Shown in pieces: positions 63,970 through 64,000 of a DNA stretch of 64,000 bases. Both the position numbers and the translations under genes were made by a program. The notes under the pieces were generated by a model. The model ran no database searches. It had not been told where the DNA came from and saw only the letters and a program-made list of their open reading frames with translations. The number at the start of each line of letters is the position of its first letter. Position 1 is the stretch's first letter. This stretch comes from Epithemia pelagica (lineage: Eukaryota > Bacillariophyta > Bacillariophyceae > Surirellales > Surirellaceae), in the NCBI GenBank assembly GCA_946965045.2, contig OX337238.1, forward strand, positions 248,001-312,000. The letters are read 5' to 3'.

Positions 63970-64000
63970 AGACTTTTCCGTCTGACTGTATTTTGTGACC

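Overview
The window reads as nuclear DNA of a photosynthetic stramenopile, most likely a raphid pennate diatom of the Seminavis type. The reasons are: signal peptides followed by the plastid-import motif A-A-F on two proteins; a receptor-type guanylate cyclase fused to a cyclic-nucleotide phosphodiesterase, an architecture reported from diatom mating biology; extracellular LRR proteins ending in a Cys-rich box; a CBM20-trehalose synthase/phosphatase fusion; and small GTAAGT/CAG introns. The genus is inference.

Layout. 0.6-16.4 kb is a block of minus-strand genes: a plastid formate/nitrite (NAR1-like) transporter, a guanylate cyclase/PDE gene broken by one frameshift and one in-frame stop, a myristoylated RING/UIM protein, a cold-shock-domain protein, and the trehalose-phosphate synthase/phosphatase-like protein. 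17.5-27.6 kb holds two LRR membrane proteins as an inverted duplication around a single-pass membrane protein and a plastid-directed coiled-coil protein with two SAP domains. 28-37.8 kb carries an orphan kinase-like gene, an ER-directed proteasome-alpha-like protein, a mitochondrial carrier and a class C GPCR-like receptor, with inverted fragments of the receptor tail and of a sulfotransferase.

37,832-47,726 is a complete 9.9-kb DNA transposon of EnSpm/CACTA type. It has 30-bp terminal inverted repeats starting CACTG, AT-rich subterminal arrays of a TTATTCAGTT-like motif at both ends, a spliced transposase, a five-exon accessory gene, a gene combining a class-III aminotransferase-like fold with a possible winged helix, and an orphan gene. 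This is the most novel object in the window.

48-64 kb is a duplication-rich accessory region: a broken LRR/RNI-like gene; a 1.4-kb element with 87-bp, about 98% identical terminal inverted repeats; a sulfotransferase; four copies (three intact, one decayed) of a secreted right-handed beta-helix family; and a lipid-droplet-hydrolase-like gene with two decayed fragments, next to an FHA/kanadaptin-like gene. Three separate inverted duplications (LRR pair, receptor-tail pair, beta-helix pair) each enclose single-copy genes.

Introns were placed by hand from GT-AG sites and reading-frame continuity. Percent identities are by-eye estimates, and no database search was possible.
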